Of a DNA stretch of 51,582 bases, positions 1-8,322 are shown one piece after another. Below the pieces are notes generated by a model. That model did not search any database and was not told the DNA's origin. It saw nothing but the letters and a program-made list of their open reading frames with translations. The DNA is taken from contig URNW01000007.1 in assembly GCA_900549285.1 (NCBI GenBank), positions 1 through 51,582 on the forward strand. The letters are read 5' to 3'. Source of the stretch: an uncultured Mycoplasmatota bacterium. GTDB taxonomy: Bacteria > Bacillota_I > Bacilli_A > RF39 > UBA660. The number at the start of each line of letters is the position of its first letter. Position 1 is the first letter of the stretch. A program made the translations under genes and the position numbers.

Positions 1-1
1 G

Positions 2-41
2 AAAAAAGTAGACTAGAGTGTTTTTCTCTTTGTCTACTTTT
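2..41 (-). terminator. Intrinsic terminator of the MMPL transporter gene
   Basis: A 10-bp perfect inverted repeat (AAAAGTAGAC at 4-13 and its complement at 32-41) has a smaller AGAG/CTCT stem inside. On the minus strand it is followed by a T run. It lies directly after the transporter stop codon at 43. Confidence 0.75.
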
Positions 42-42
42 A

Positions 43-2292
43 TCATATCACTTCATAATGAAGTTCTTTTTTTCTAAAAGTAGTTTTGTGAATAATCGTA
101 TCACTAACATAAAGGATAGCTGGTAAAACAAAGATGGTAACTAATAAAGAGACAAGCGTTCCTACTCCTAAAAATAATCCAATAGATGCCACTACTCCCG
201 AATCTGAAATAAATCCAATAAGGAATCCAGCTACAATTAAGATAAATCCACTAGTAATAACGGTAGCTATAGAATCTCTAAGAGTTCCCACTAAAGCTTC
301 TTTTTTATCCATTTTTTTCCTTAAACAAACATAACGATTAGATACCACAATTGCATAATCAATTGTTGCCCCCATCTGAATGGCAGATACAATTAGGTAA
401 CTGATAAAGAATATAGGTTCATTCATTAAAGTAGCAATTCCAAAATTAATAAAGATACTTCCTTCAATAGCTAGTATTAGTAAAATACTCAAAGCTACAG
501 ATTTAAAAGTAAATAACAAAATAATTAAAATAAAGAAAATAGTAACAAGCGTAATAATAGTATTATCTGTAGTAAAAGAAGTTTTTAAATCTTGAGCATT
601 AATAGTATTTCCTACTAATAACACATCATCATAATAATGACTTGCAACTTCTCTAATATCATCTGCTATATGAAATGCTTCTTCGCTTTCCACTTCTGTC
701 TTAACATCCACTAAAATTCTTGTGTATTCTTCGCTTTCTAATAAATTAATTTTAGAATGAATCTTATTATAATATAAATCAATTTGATTTTTTAAATGTT
801 CTTGTAAAGATAAATCAGCATCATGTAAAAAATAAATTAGATCAATCATAGAAATTTTTAAATCTTTTATATCACACTTATAAATAGAAGCATAATATTG
901 ATATAATTGTTGTGCCATTTTAGCAGGAATATTCATAATTTGAGCCAACTCTTGAGAAGTAACTTTAGTACCCAAATATAAATTATTATCAATCTTTTCA
1001 CTGCCAATTGCTTTAACATTTAAAACCTTTTCCTGTTTAAGTAAATCATCAGCTAGCAATAATTCTTTTTCATAATCTTTTTCTTGATTTTTTATTAACA
1101 ATACAATTTGATTGTTACTACCAAAAGAATCATCAATTTTAAGTTTTGCCTCCATATTTTCATTTACCTGATGTGCTAATACAGAATTTATATCATATAC
1201 ATATCGATATTTCGGTATCAATAAAATAGCCCCTATTAATAATATAATAAAAATAGGTAAAATAAAGTTCTTTTTATTAACAATAAATTGACTCAATTTC
1301 GTGGTATCAGGAAGTAAATTCTTATGTTTAGTCTTAACAATTAATTTTCTAAATATCAATAATAAAGATGGTAATACTAAAATAACTGTCAATAAGCTAC
1401 ATAATATTCCTTTAGATAATACCAAACCAATATCAGCACCTATCCGTAGTTGCATAAATACTAAAGCCATTAATCCTGCAATGGTAGTAAGACTACTAGC
1501 AAATATTTCTGGAATAGATTTAGAAACAGTCTTTTTAAGTGCCAAAATTTGATCTGTTGTATCACTAATTTCTTTATGATAATGATTAAGGAAAATAATT
1601 AAATAATCCAAAGATAAAGCAAGTTGTAAAATAACAGCAATGGATTCTGTAATATATGAAATTTCTTTAAAAATAAAATTTGTTCCCATATTAATCAAAA
1701 TAGATAAGCTAAAAATAATAAAAGCCAAAACAATATCAAAATAAGATTTAGAAGTTAAAAATAAAACAATCACAATAACTCCAACAGCCAAAGCTAAAAT
1801 TAAATTCATACCTCCAACAACATCTTCACTAAATTCATCATATAAATAATATTCTTCATTTTCTACGACATTTATAATATCATCTTTTAATTGCTCTGTT
1901 TCCTCTTCAGTTAAAGAACCAACATTAATAATATACAAGGCATTTTCATCTTTATAAAAATCTTCTGTATTTCCAAAACTAATATTCTCAATGGAATCAA
2001 TTTTTAATAAATTATTATAAATAGATTCAGCTTCATCCAAAGATACATGAGAAACCATAAGTTCCAACCCATTTAAATTACCAAATTCCTTTTCCATCAA
2101 GTCAATACCTTTTTTCGTCTCTGTATCTTCTGGCAAATAACTTGTAATTTCATAATTAATAGAAACATCATGAAGATGAATCAAAGCAAAACCTGCTACT
2201 ATCATAAATAAAAATAAAAAAACATAACGAAAATGAACAATAAAATCTCCTAATTTTACTGATAAGTTTTTCTTATTTTTTTCTTTTTTCAT
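43..2292 (-). CDS. MMPL/RND-family membrane exporter
   Basis: Proton-driven RND superfamily exporter of the MMPL (HAE-3) type; the substrate cannot be told from sequence (lipid, drug or peptide). The 749-aa protein has two repeated halves. Each has one membrane segment (about residues 23-41 and 340-360), a large external loop, then a cluster of membrane segments (about 155-310 and 575-735). The family's DY motif in the proton-relay helix is present in both halves (LSLDYLIIF and TIDYAIVVSNRY). The start has GGGTGAT as Shine-Dalgarno and a TATAAT box upstream. It is divergent from a TetR-type regulator, the usual arrangement for a repressor-controlled exporter. Family is sure, cargo unknown. 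Confidence 0.9.
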   Translation of the reverse strand: MKKEKNKKNLSVKLGDFIVHFRYVFLFLFMIVAGFALIHLHDVSINYEITSYLPEDTETKKGIDLMEKEFGNLNGLELMVSHVSLDEAESIYNNLLKIDSIENISFGNTEDFYKDENALYIINVGSLTEEETEQLKDDIINVVENEEYYLYDEFSEDVVGGMNLILALAVGVIVIVLFLTSKSYFDIVLAFIIFSLSILINMGTNFIFKEISYITESIAVILQLALSLDYLIIFLNHYHKEISDTTDQILALKKTVSKSIPEIFASSLTTIAGLMALVFMQLRIGADIGLVLSKGILCSLLTVILVLPSLLLIFRKLIVKTKHKNLLPDTTKLSQFIVNKKNFILPIFIILLIGAILLIPKYRYVYDINSVLAHQVNENMEAKLKIDDSFGSNNQIVLLIKNQEKDYEKELLLADDLLKQEKVLNVKAIGSEKIDNNLYLGTKVTSQELAQIMNIPAKMAQQLYQYYASIYKCDIKDLKISMIDLIYFLHDADLSLQEHLKNQIDLYYNKIHSKINLLESEEYTRILVDVKTEVESEEAFHIADDIREVASHYYDDVLLVGNTINAQDLKTSFTTDNTIITLVTIFFILIILLFTFKSVALSILLILAIEGSIFINFGIATLMNEPIFFISYLIVSAIQMGATIDYAIVVSNRYVCLRKKMDKKEALVGTLRDSIATVITSGFILIVAGFLIGFISDSGVVASIGLFLGVGTLVSLLVTIFVLPAILYVSDTIIHKTTFRKKELHYEVI

Positions 2293-2352
2293 TTTATCAC
2301 CCGTAGTCCATTATATTCTAACCTTTTAAAGAAAGCATTTACAATATTAAAA

Positions 2353-2374
2353 AAAAGTAGAATAATCTACTTTT
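2353..2374. promoter_or_regulatory. Inverted repeat between exporter and TetR gene, candidate operator
   Basis: A perfect 9-bp inverted repeat (AAAAGTAGA at 2353-2361, TCTACTTTT at 2366-2374, 4-nt spacer) sits in the 154-bp divergent intergenic region. TetR proteins bind such palindromes. The same arm sequence is used in the exporter terminator at 4-41, so a terminator-like role cannot be excluded. Confidence 0.45.
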
Positions 2375-2446
2375 ATAGAAAATTGTACTAAAATAGATTA
2401 TACCACTTTAATAGAATATTTGTTATAATGAAACTGGTGATTAAAA

Positions 2447-2980
2447 ATGAAATATGATTTAAGAGTTCAAAAAACACATAAATTATTAATTGAGGCTTTA
2501 TTTAAGTTATTAGAAACCAAACCTTTTGAAAATATAAAGCTAAATGAAATATGTGAAGAAGCAATGATTCATAAAACAACCTTTTATAATCATTTTAGCG
2601 ACAAATATGAATTATTAAAATTTGCCATTACAGAACTTCAAAAAAGCATGATAAAGCAAACAAACACGACTAATTCTGATTTAATTACTTATTATTTAGA
2701 TCTTGCTCGCCTTTATATGAATCATATCAAAGAAAATAAAAATTTCTATCGTTCCATTCTTTTAGATACAGAAAATAGTATTTGTCTAAATATTTTCTAT
2801 GATATGTTTGTAAAAGATATTGAAAATAAATTAAAAAATATTAATTTAAATATACCCACTAATTACTTTTTAAGTTATCATGTAAATGGAGTATTTCAAG
2901 TAATAAAAGAATGGTTTAAAAAAGGTATGATTGAAGATGAAGATACTATGATTAATTACCTAAAAAGCCTTTTAAATTAA
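2447..2980 (+). CDS. TetR/AcrR-family transcriptional regulator
   Basis: A 177-aa helix-turn-helix regulator, probably the repressor of the divergent MMPL exporter. The N-terminal DNA-binding domain covers about residues 5-55, with the TetR signature NEICEEAMIHKTTFYNHF followed by K-x-E-LL. The C-terminal half resembles the TetR_C_7 (DhaS-like) ligand domain. A GGTGATT Shine-Dalgarno precedes ATG 2447, and a TGTTATAAT extended -10 lies about 20 bases further upstream. Its end is only 4 bp from the convergent VanZ-RDD gene, with no obvious terminator between them. Confidence 0.9.
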   Translation: MKYDLRVQKTHKLLIEALFKLLETKPFENIKLNEICEEAMIHKTTFYNHFSDKYELLKFAITELQKSMIKQTNTTNSDLITYYLDLARLYMNHIKENKNFYRSILLDTENSICLNIFYDMFVKDIENKLKNINLNIPTNYFLSYHVNGVFQVIKEWFKKGMIEDEDTMINYLKSLLN

Positions 2981-2984
2981 TACT

Positions 2985-4079
2985 CTAATTTTCATTTACT
3001 TGAATAGTACTGATGAATTTAAATCCAAATAACCGATCATAAAACATTCTCTTATTTTTAAGAAGAAATATAAAATGAATAAAATAAAATAACAAAATAA
3101 TAAAAAGACCACTACCATAAAAAAGAAAAGAAATATTTTGTAGTTTTAAATAAGAATGAAGGTAAATTAAAAATAAACCAAATCCCATAGGAAGAACAAA
3201 ATAATAAAAATATAAGAAAAAATAACGTAGAATATTAAAAATAAATCCTACCTTTTTATACTCCATCTTTAAATTCAAAAATTTCATTCCTATTGTTGCA
3301 TTATGATAAACAAGTGGTACCAAAACATAATAAATTCCAAAAGAAATAATCAAAATATAATGATCAAAAAATATAGACACAAAAATAGATAAAATTAAAA
3401 ATAAAAACGAATCTAAAAAGAAAACAGTAATTCTTCTTAACCCTGAAACGCTCTTTCCTTTTTCAATAGCTTCTTCATCAATTTTATCCCTAGTTGGTAA
3501 AAAACGAGAAAGACCACCCATAATAAGGAAACCTAAAATTCCACCTAAAGTATTTTGAATAAGATCATCTACATCACATAATCGATATGGATTAGGATAA
3601 ATAAAATATAAACCCGTTAATTGTGTAAGTTCAAAAAATAAACTGACTAGAAAAGAATACAAAAGTGTCTTTTTAAAACTACATTTAAAATAATATCTAA
3701 GATACATACCAAGAGGAATAAACATCAAAATATTAAAAGCTACCACATAAAAACTAGGATCTAAGATAGCCTTTAAATAAGTACTAGGTTCATTCCAAAT
3801 AAAAGGTGTTTCCCGAATAAAATCATGAATAAAATTAAACGGAATATAATTAATATAAGGTCCTGTATTTTGAAGAGCTTCTGAAAAAGTTGGAAGTGGT
3901 AAAATAACCAAAAAATAAATATTAATCAAATATAAAATAAAAGTATAAACAATAAGAACCCGAAAAAAAGGAATAGAACCATATTTATGATAATTATATA
4001 ACATAAAAGGTACAGTAAATAAAAAAGCAATAAACGGAAAAGCAATAAATGCTGTTGTAATAACTTCAACATAACCCAT
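2985..4079 (-). CDS. VanZ-family/RDD-domain membrane protein
   Basis: A 364-aa polytopic membrane protein joining two domains. Residues about 10-190 form a VanZ domain with its hallmarks: NILMFIPLGMYL, a membrane Glu before LTQL, and the CDVDDLIQNTLGGILG motif. Residues about 210-355 form an RDD domain (RRITVFFLDSF and TIGMKFLNLKM). VanZ proteins give low-level resistance to glycopeptides and lipoglycopeptides; the RDD partner is of unknown function. A BceR-type box lies just upstream of its promoter, which suggests induction by cell-wall antibiotics together with the BceAB operon at 14-17 kb. The role in resistance is inferred. Confidence 0.85.
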   Translation of the reverse strand: MGYVEVITTAFIAFPFIAFLFTVPFMLYNYHKYGSIPFFRVLIVYTFILYLINIYFLVILPLPTFSEALQNTGPYINYIPFNFIHDFIRETPFIWNEPSTYLKAILDPSFYVVAFNILMFIPLGMYLRYYFKCSFKKTLLYSFLVSLFFELTQLTGLYFIYPNPYRLCDVDDLIQNTLGGILGFLIMGGLSRFLPTRDKIDEEAIEKGKSVSGLRRITVFFLDSFLFLILSIFVSIFFDHYILIISFGIYYVLVPLVYHNATIGMKFLNLKMEYKKVGFIFNILRYFFLYFYYFVLPMGFGLFLIYLHSYLKLQNISFLFYGSGLFIILLFYFIHFIFLLKNKRMFYDRLFGFKFISTIQVNEN

Positions 4080-4102
4080 AAAAATACCTCTCTAGCTTTT
4101 TT

Positions 4103-4145
4103 ATTATAACATATTTTTTTCCTTTTATTTCTTACAAATTTGTAA
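4103..4145 (-). promoter_or_regulatory. BceR-type operator and promoter of the VanZ-RDD gene
   Basis: TTACAAATTTGTAA at 4132-4145 is a perfect 14-bp palindrome. It fits the published BceR-like box TNACA-N4-TGTAA. It ends 23 nt upstream of TATAAT (4103-4108), which has an extended TG. No good -35 is seen, as expected for an activator-dependent promoter. The same 14 bases occur upstream of the BceAB operon at 17020-17033. Confidence 0.7.
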
Positions 4146-4172
4146 CAAAAAAAGCCTTGTTTTACAAGGCTT
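4145..4172 (-). terminator. Intrinsic terminator of the surface-protein gene
   Basis: A 9-bp perfect stem (AAGCCTTGT at 4152-4160, ACAAGGCTT at 4164-4172) is followed on the minus strand by seven Ts. It directly precedes the BceR-type box of the next gene, so read-through into the VanZ gene is blocked. Confidence 0.88.
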
Positions 4173-4178
4173 TAATAA

Positions 4179-5765
4179 TTAATTATGTCTTCTTCTTAAA
4201 TAAAGAGCACTTCCACCGATTGCTATTAAGCTAACTAAAGAAATACCAGCATATATATAAGAACTATCAAATGTTTGAGGCACATTTGGAACATTATCAC
4301 CAGTATTATCTCCAACAGTAGGAGTATCATCTTCTGCTACAGCTAAAGCATTATAACCAATAATAGCATAAGTACTTAAATGAGTAGTAGCAAAAACAAT
4401 CTTACCATCCTTTAATTGAGCATCAAGTAATTCAGCAACTTCTCCATTATCATTAATATAAGCGACTTTAAAATCTTTATAAGCATTTGTTAATTCAGAA
4501 GAAACTTTAAGACTAATAGTATATTTACCATCTTTCATGTCAACAACTTGATTTTCATGATCTGTTACTGTAATATCATAAGTCTTTAAAATCTTTGTAT
4601 CAACTAATACTTTACTATCATTTTTAAGACTTTCTGTTAATTTTTCCTCAAGTGAAGCCGTAACTTTCTCTTCTTCTTTTAAAGCTTCTTCTTTAACTAC
4701 TAAATTATGATCTTTAGAAATTCCTGCATTACTATCTGTTTCAAATTCTGCAATAACTTCACCATCTTCATCAGTAGCTACTACTGTTTTATTAACTTCT
4801 ACAGTATAACCCTTATCAGTTTTATTAACAATTAAATTCTCTTTTGTAACATAATCAGTTACATCAACAGAATAAGTACCTCCTATAAGATTCAATGCTA
4901 CTTCTTTACTTTCTTTTTGAATTAAACCTTGAGTTAAATTGAATGTTCCTCCACTAACAGTTACAGAACCCTTATCATCTGGTCTATATAAATAAGCTGC
5001 ATCAAATGTTCCTCCACTAATAACTAAAATACCAGGATACATTTCTGCTTTATTAAAGCCATTAATAACAGCTACTGCATTAAATCCCTTAAATTTTCCA
5101 CCTGAAATTGAAACATTTCCAGTAGCTTGAACTAAAAAACCATTTTCACTTTCAAAGTTTCCATTCTTAATTATAGTTTTAGACCAATCATCACTTTTTA
5201 TAGCAGAAGTTTTTGTTTTATGCATAAAATTTCCGCCATTAATAGTTAAAATTGCAGATGCTTTTCCATCACTAGCAGGTGGCACAACACCTAAATCATT
5301 ACCATTTGAACCAGCACCATCATACCAACCATTAGCAATTAAACTAGCATTAGACTTATTTTCACCTTGAGTATAAGTACCACCATTAATAGTCATATTA
5401 CTTAAATTCTTAATCGTATACCAACTTTTAGAATTAAAGTTACCATTCTCAATAACTACAGTACCATTTTTATTAACAACAGCACCCTTTTCACTCTCAA
5501 CAGAGCCATTACCAGTAATTGTGACTTTGGCACCATCAGTAACAACGATACCGTAAGTAGTAGATGTTAACTTATGACCCTGAAAATCAATAGTCATATC
5601 TTTGTTAATTGTTACTTCTTCATTATAATCTGCATCTAATGTTAATGTACCTCCTTTCTCTGTAGCATCAATTTTAGATTGCAAAGTTCCCTCTGCATGA
5701 ACTACGCTGATGCCACCAAGCATTAGTCCGATTGACAATAGAAAAGTCATAATTGCCTTTTTCAT
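4179..5765 (-). CDS. Cell-surface protein with beta-helix-like repeats and sortase-like anchor
   Basis: A 528-aa exported protein. I chose ATG 5765 over the GTG six codons upstream because AAAGGAG lies at the right distance and the signal peptide starts there (MKKAIMTFLLSIGLMLGG...AEG). Residues about 30-310 carry repeated short motifs such as INGGTY, INGGNF, ISGGKF, ISGGTF and VSGGTF, typical of right-handed beta-helix surface proteins. A less regular region follows, and the C-terminus has VPQTFD, a hydrophobic helix and RRRHN. This is laid out like a sortase signal with a non-canonical motif. No sortase gene is in the window. The ligand or substrate is unknown. The promoter contains a G10 run, so expression may be phase-variable. 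Confidence 0.85.
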   Translation of the reverse strand: MKKAIMTFLLSIGLMLGGISVVHAEGTLQSKIDATEKGGTLTLDADYNEEVTINKDMTIDFQGHKLTSTTYGIVVTDGAKVTITGNGSVESEKGAVVNKNGTVVIENGNFNSKSWYTIKNLSNMTINGGTYTQGENKSNASLIANGWYDGAGSNGNDLGVVPPASDGKASAILTINGGNFMHKTKTSAIKSDDWSKTIIKNGNFESENGFLVQATGNVSISGGKFKGFNAVAVINGFNKAEMYPGILVISGGTFDAAYLYRPDDKGSVTVSGGTFNLTQGLIQKESKEVALNLIGGTYSVDVTDYVTKENLIVNKTDKGYTVEVNKTVVATDEDGEVIAEFETDSNAGISKDHNLVVKEEALKEEEKVTASLEEKLTESLKNDSKVLVDTKILKTYDITVTDHENQVVDMKDGKYTISLKVSSELTNAYKDFKVAYINDNGEVAELLDAQLKDGKIVFATTHLSTYAIIGYNALAVAEDDTPTVGDNTGDNVPNVPQTFDSSYIYAGISLVSLIAIGGSALYLRRRHN

Positions 5766-5787
5766 TATCTCTTCTCCTTTCACTAAA

Positions 5788-5817
5788 ATTATACCCCCCC
5801 CCCAGAAAGAAAGTCAA
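5788..5817 (-). promoter_or_regulatory. Promoter with a G10 homopolymer in the -35/-10 spacer
   Basis: On the minus strand, TTGACT (5812-5817) and TATAAT (5788-5793) are separated by 18 nt. Ten of these (5794-5803) are an uninterrupted G run abutting the -10 box. The start codon at 5765 follows at normal distance. The next longest G/C run I noticed in this AT-rich window is six. Slippage of one G would change the spacer to 17 or 19. Confidence 0.85.
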
Positions 5818-5851
5818 TAGAATAATTATCATTTTACAAAGCAAAAACAAA

Positions 5852-6310
5852 TTAAAATTTAAGTTCTTCATCTGTCATTGTATCACTCATTAACTTAGCA
5901 TCAATAAAGTGAAGATCAGGATAGCTTTCTTTTAAATGTTCAAAGCTATATTGAATAGAAGATCCTCCACTTGTAGCAAAAATATAAATATCTTTATCTT
6001 CTAAATGATGATCTTCAATAAATGTATTAATAATACGTGGAGCAAGTCCCCACCATATTGGATATCCAATAAATATTTGTTCATACATATCCATATTAAT
6101 CACTTGCTTTTTAATTTCTGGTCGACTATTAACATCATTCATTTCTCTAGACGAACGACTATTAGGATTTTTCCAATCCAAATCATCTAATGTATATAAA
6201 TTAAGAGGTTGAATCTCCATCAAATCTGCCTGTAAACAATTAGCCAACCTAAAAGCCACCTTCTTTGTTCTACCACTTACGGAAAAATAACAAACTAATT
6301 TTTTCTTCAT
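5852..6310 (-). CDS. Flavodoxin-like protein
   Basis: A small FMN-binding electron-transfer protein or flavodoxin-type NAD(P)H oxidoreductase of 152 aa. The phosphate-binding loop is at the N-terminus (FSVSGRTKKVA), followed by the second flavin-contact region FIGYPIWWGLAPRIINTF and ATSGGSS, as in flavodoxin_4 family proteins. AAGGAGG precedes the ATG. It follows dgkA by 19 bp on the same strand and is probably the last gene of the PAP2-dgkA-flavodoxin unit. The redox partner is unknown. Confidence 0.88.
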   Translation of the reverse strand: MKKKLVCYFSVSGRTKKVAFRLANCLQADLMEIQPLNLYTLDDLDWKNPNSRSSREMNDVNSRPEIKKQVINMDMYEQIFIGYPIWWGLAPRIINTFIEDHHLEDKDIYIFATSGGSSIQYSFEHLKESYPDLHFIDAKLMSDTMTDEELKF

Positions 6311-6329
6311 AAAAATCCTCCTTCAAATA

Positions 6330-6692
6330 TCAAAAAATTCCTAAAGCAAATAATTTAGGGATAAAAATCATTCCCCCAATAATCGAAGCAGCTATTGCCA
6401 TTACTAATACTGCCCCAGCTGAAATATCTTTAACTAATTTAGCTTGTGGACTAATATTCATACTAATCATATCAACTATTTCTTCTATAGCAGTATTAAA
6501 AAGTTCTGCTGCAATTACAAGTGCAAACAAAATAATACATATCATCCATTCACTATAATTAATTTTGAGCCAAAAACCAAAAATAAGAACCAAAATCATC
6601 ATAAATACATGAATTTTCATATTTCTTTCTGATTTAAATGATGCCCAAATCCCTTGAAAAGCATATTTAAAGCTATGAATTAAACTTTTCAT
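6330..6692 (-). CDS. dgkA: Diacylglycerol/undecaprenol kinase
   Basis: A 120-aa integral membrane kinase of the DgkA family. In Gram-positive bacteria this enzyme phosphorylates undecaprenol to the carrier lipid. Three membrane helices and the family signature (AAELFNTAIEEIVDM, then PQAKLVKDISAGAVLV) are present. I prefer ATG 6692 because it forms an ATGA overlap with the PAP2 stop codon; a start six codons earlier (6710) is possible. Coupling to a PAP2 phosphatase suggests a joint role in undecaprenyl-phosphate supply. Confidence 0.9.
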   Translation of the reverse strand: MKSLIHSFKYAFQGIWASFKSERNMKIHVFMMILVLIFGFWLKINYSEWMICIILFALVIAAELFNTAIEEIVDMISMNISPQAKLVKDISAGAVLVMAIAASIIGGMIFIPKLFALGIF

Positions 6693-7318
6693 TTCTTTTT
6701 TATACCGCATAATAATTTCTCCAATCCTAATTTTTTCAATCCCAAAATAAATACTAATAAATAACCAAAACTAAAAAGATATCCACCAATAATATCACTA
6801 GGATAATGAACTCCCAAATAAATTCGACTAAAACCAATAGCCAAAATTAAAAAAAGTAAAAAAATAATCAAAAAACTTCTTTTAAAGCCTTTCCTCATTA
6901 ATTTATATATCAAATAAATAAGAAATCCGTAAAAAGCCAAACTAGCCATAGCATGTCCTGAAGGATAACTATATCCAATCTCTTCAATCAAAGCATATAC
7001 TGGCCTTGAAATAGCAAAAATATCTTTTAATATCAAATTAAATCCTGCTATTAAAAGTGTATTTATTCCCATCATTATACCAATCCATTTATTTTTAAAG
7101 AAAAGAAAAGTTATAATAGTAAAGCAAAGAAACCAAATAGCACTTCCTAAAAAAGTCATTCCTTTAAAACAAGCGATTAATAAATCTTTTCTCAAAAAAG
7201 AGGTAATAAACTCCAAAATTTGATTATCCCAAACTTTAAAAGCTCCATTTATAACTCCAAACGACCATAAAAAACATAATAGAATAATTATTCCTATTCC
7301 TAAAATCCATTTCTTCAT
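6689..7318 (-). CDS. PAP2-family phosphatase (likely undecaprenyl-pyrophosphate phosphatase)
   Basis: A 209-aa membrane phosphatase with about six membrane segments. The three catalytic PAP2 motifs are complete: KDIFAISRP (about 98-106), YPSGHAM (about 118-124) and SRIYLGVHYPSD (about 165-176). Relatives such as BcrC and PgpB dephosphorylate undecaprenyl pyrophosphate or phosphatidylglycerol phosphate. Overlap with dgkA favours the carrier-lipid role, and the neighbouring Bce-type modules fit this. The substrate is an inference. Confidence 0.88.
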   Translation of the reverse strand: MKKWILGIGIIILLCFLWSFGVINGAFKVWDNQILEFITSFLRKDLLIACFKGMTFLGSAIWFLCFTIITFLFFKNKWIGIMMGINTLLIAGFNLILKDIFAISRPVYALIEEIGYSYPSGHAMASLAFYGFLIYLIYKLMRKGFKRSFLIIFLLFLILAIGFSRIYLGVHYPSDIIGGYLFSFGYLLVFILGLKKLGLEKLLCGIKKK

Positions 7319-7351
7319 AGTTTAATCAAACCTCATCTTAAAACTCTAATT

Positions 7352-7383
7352 CAAAAAAGAAGATTTATAGAAACAAATCTTCT
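7352..7383 (-). terminator. Terminator overlapping the DUF362 stop codon
   Basis: A 9-bp perfect stem (AGAAGATTT at 7358-7366, AAATCTTCT at 7375-7383) is followed by Ts on the minus strand. The upstream arm includes the TAG stop at 7382-7384. Confidence 0.85.
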
Positions 7384-8263
7384 AATCAATTTCAATAAGT
7401 TCATATTCTTTAGTACCAATACCTAAAAAACAAGCATCATCTATAATCTTTGTACCTTGTTGCCTTTCAATTCGCTCTACCATATGGTCTCTTCCTAAAT
7501 CATTTGATTGATACACTAAATCTAAACATGCTTGATCAATGGCAACAGGATCTATTGAAGCTAAAATACCAATATCCTTCATACAAGGATCTTCTGCTAC
7601 TGCACAACAATCACAATCTACACTCATATTAGCCATCACATTTACAAAAGCTAAATTTCCTTTAAAATAATTCACCACGCTAGAAGCCGCATCAGCCATA
7701 GAAGCTAAAAAATCCAACTGTTCAACATGAAACATATCTTCATAAGAACCATTTTCCTTTCCTACGCAATGTATATAACGTTTTCCCTTACTTGAAGCAA
7801 CTCCTATAGAAAGTTGTTTTAAAGCTCCTCCGTATCCACCCATAGGATGCCCTTTAAAATGAGATAAAACAAGCATAGAATCATAATTTTCAATATGTTT
7901 CCCAACATAATTCTTTTGAATCTTTTTTCCATTAGGAATATCTAAAATTAAATCTGGTTGTTCACTATCCAAAATATCTACTTGAAAATAATTACTCCAT
8001 CCATGTTCTTTCATAAGCTTTTCATGACGTTTAGTTGTGTTTCTCTCTCCATCATAAGCAGTATTACACTCAACAACTGTTCCCTTCACTTCTTCTACTA
8101 AATCTTTAACAAATTCTGGCTTTAAAAAATTTTGGTTTCCTTTTTCACCTGAATGAAGCTTCACTGCTACTTTACCGTTTAACTCTATTCCTAAAGCACG
8201 ATAGACTTTAACTAACCCCTCTTTAGTCAAATCCTTTGTAAAATAAACTTTTGCTTTTTCCAT
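7382..8263 (-). CDS. DUF362 domain protein
   Basis: A 293-aa protein of the DUF362 family (PF04015), often found in anaerobes and thought to be redox- or metal-linked but without a proven reaction. It shows VAVKLHSGEKGN near the N-terminus, LSHFKGHPMGGYGGALKQ in the middle, the cysteine-rich NMSVDCDCCAVAEDPC, and then DIGILASIDPVAIDQA. This version lacks the extra ferredoxin domain that some relatives have. It is probably transcribed alone, between terminators at 7.36 kb and 8.3 kb. Confidence 0.85.
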   Translation of the reverse strand: MEKAKVYFTKDLTKEGLVKVYRALGIELNGKVAVKLHSGEKGNQNFLKPEFVKDLVEEVKGTVVECNTAYDGERNTTKRHEKLMKEHGWSNYFQVDILDSEQPDLILDIPNGKKIQKNYVGKHIENYDSMLVLSHFKGHPMGGYGGALKQLSIGVASSKGKRYIHCVGKENGSYEDMFHVEQLDFLASMADAASSVVNYFKGNLAFVNVMANMSVDCDCCAVAEDPCMKDIGILASIDPVAIDQACLDLVYQSNDLGRDHMVERIERQQGTKIIDDACFLGIGTKEYELIEID

Positions 8264-8299
8264 TATTCTTCCTACCTTTCAAAACAATTATAACACAAA

Positions 8300-8322
8300 A
8301 TGAAAAAAGAGAAAACTCTCTT
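8300..8322 (-). terminator. Terminator at the end of the arylsulfotransferase gene
   Basis: A 6-bp stem (AAGAGA at 8307-8312, TCTCTT at 8317-8322) directly touches the TAA stop at 8321-8323. On the minus strand a T run follows. Confidence 0.7.

Noticed and set aside
134..334. Short plus-strand ORFs inside the MMPL, polA, valS and coiled-coil genes
   Set aside because: They lie antisense within clearly conserved coding regions, are biased in composition and have no domain or ribosome site.
5674..5871. 65-aa minus-strand ORF spanning the G10 tract
   Set aside because: It overlaps the surface-protein start and its promoter in another frame; glycines come from the G run and there is no ribosome site. 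Treated as a shadow.
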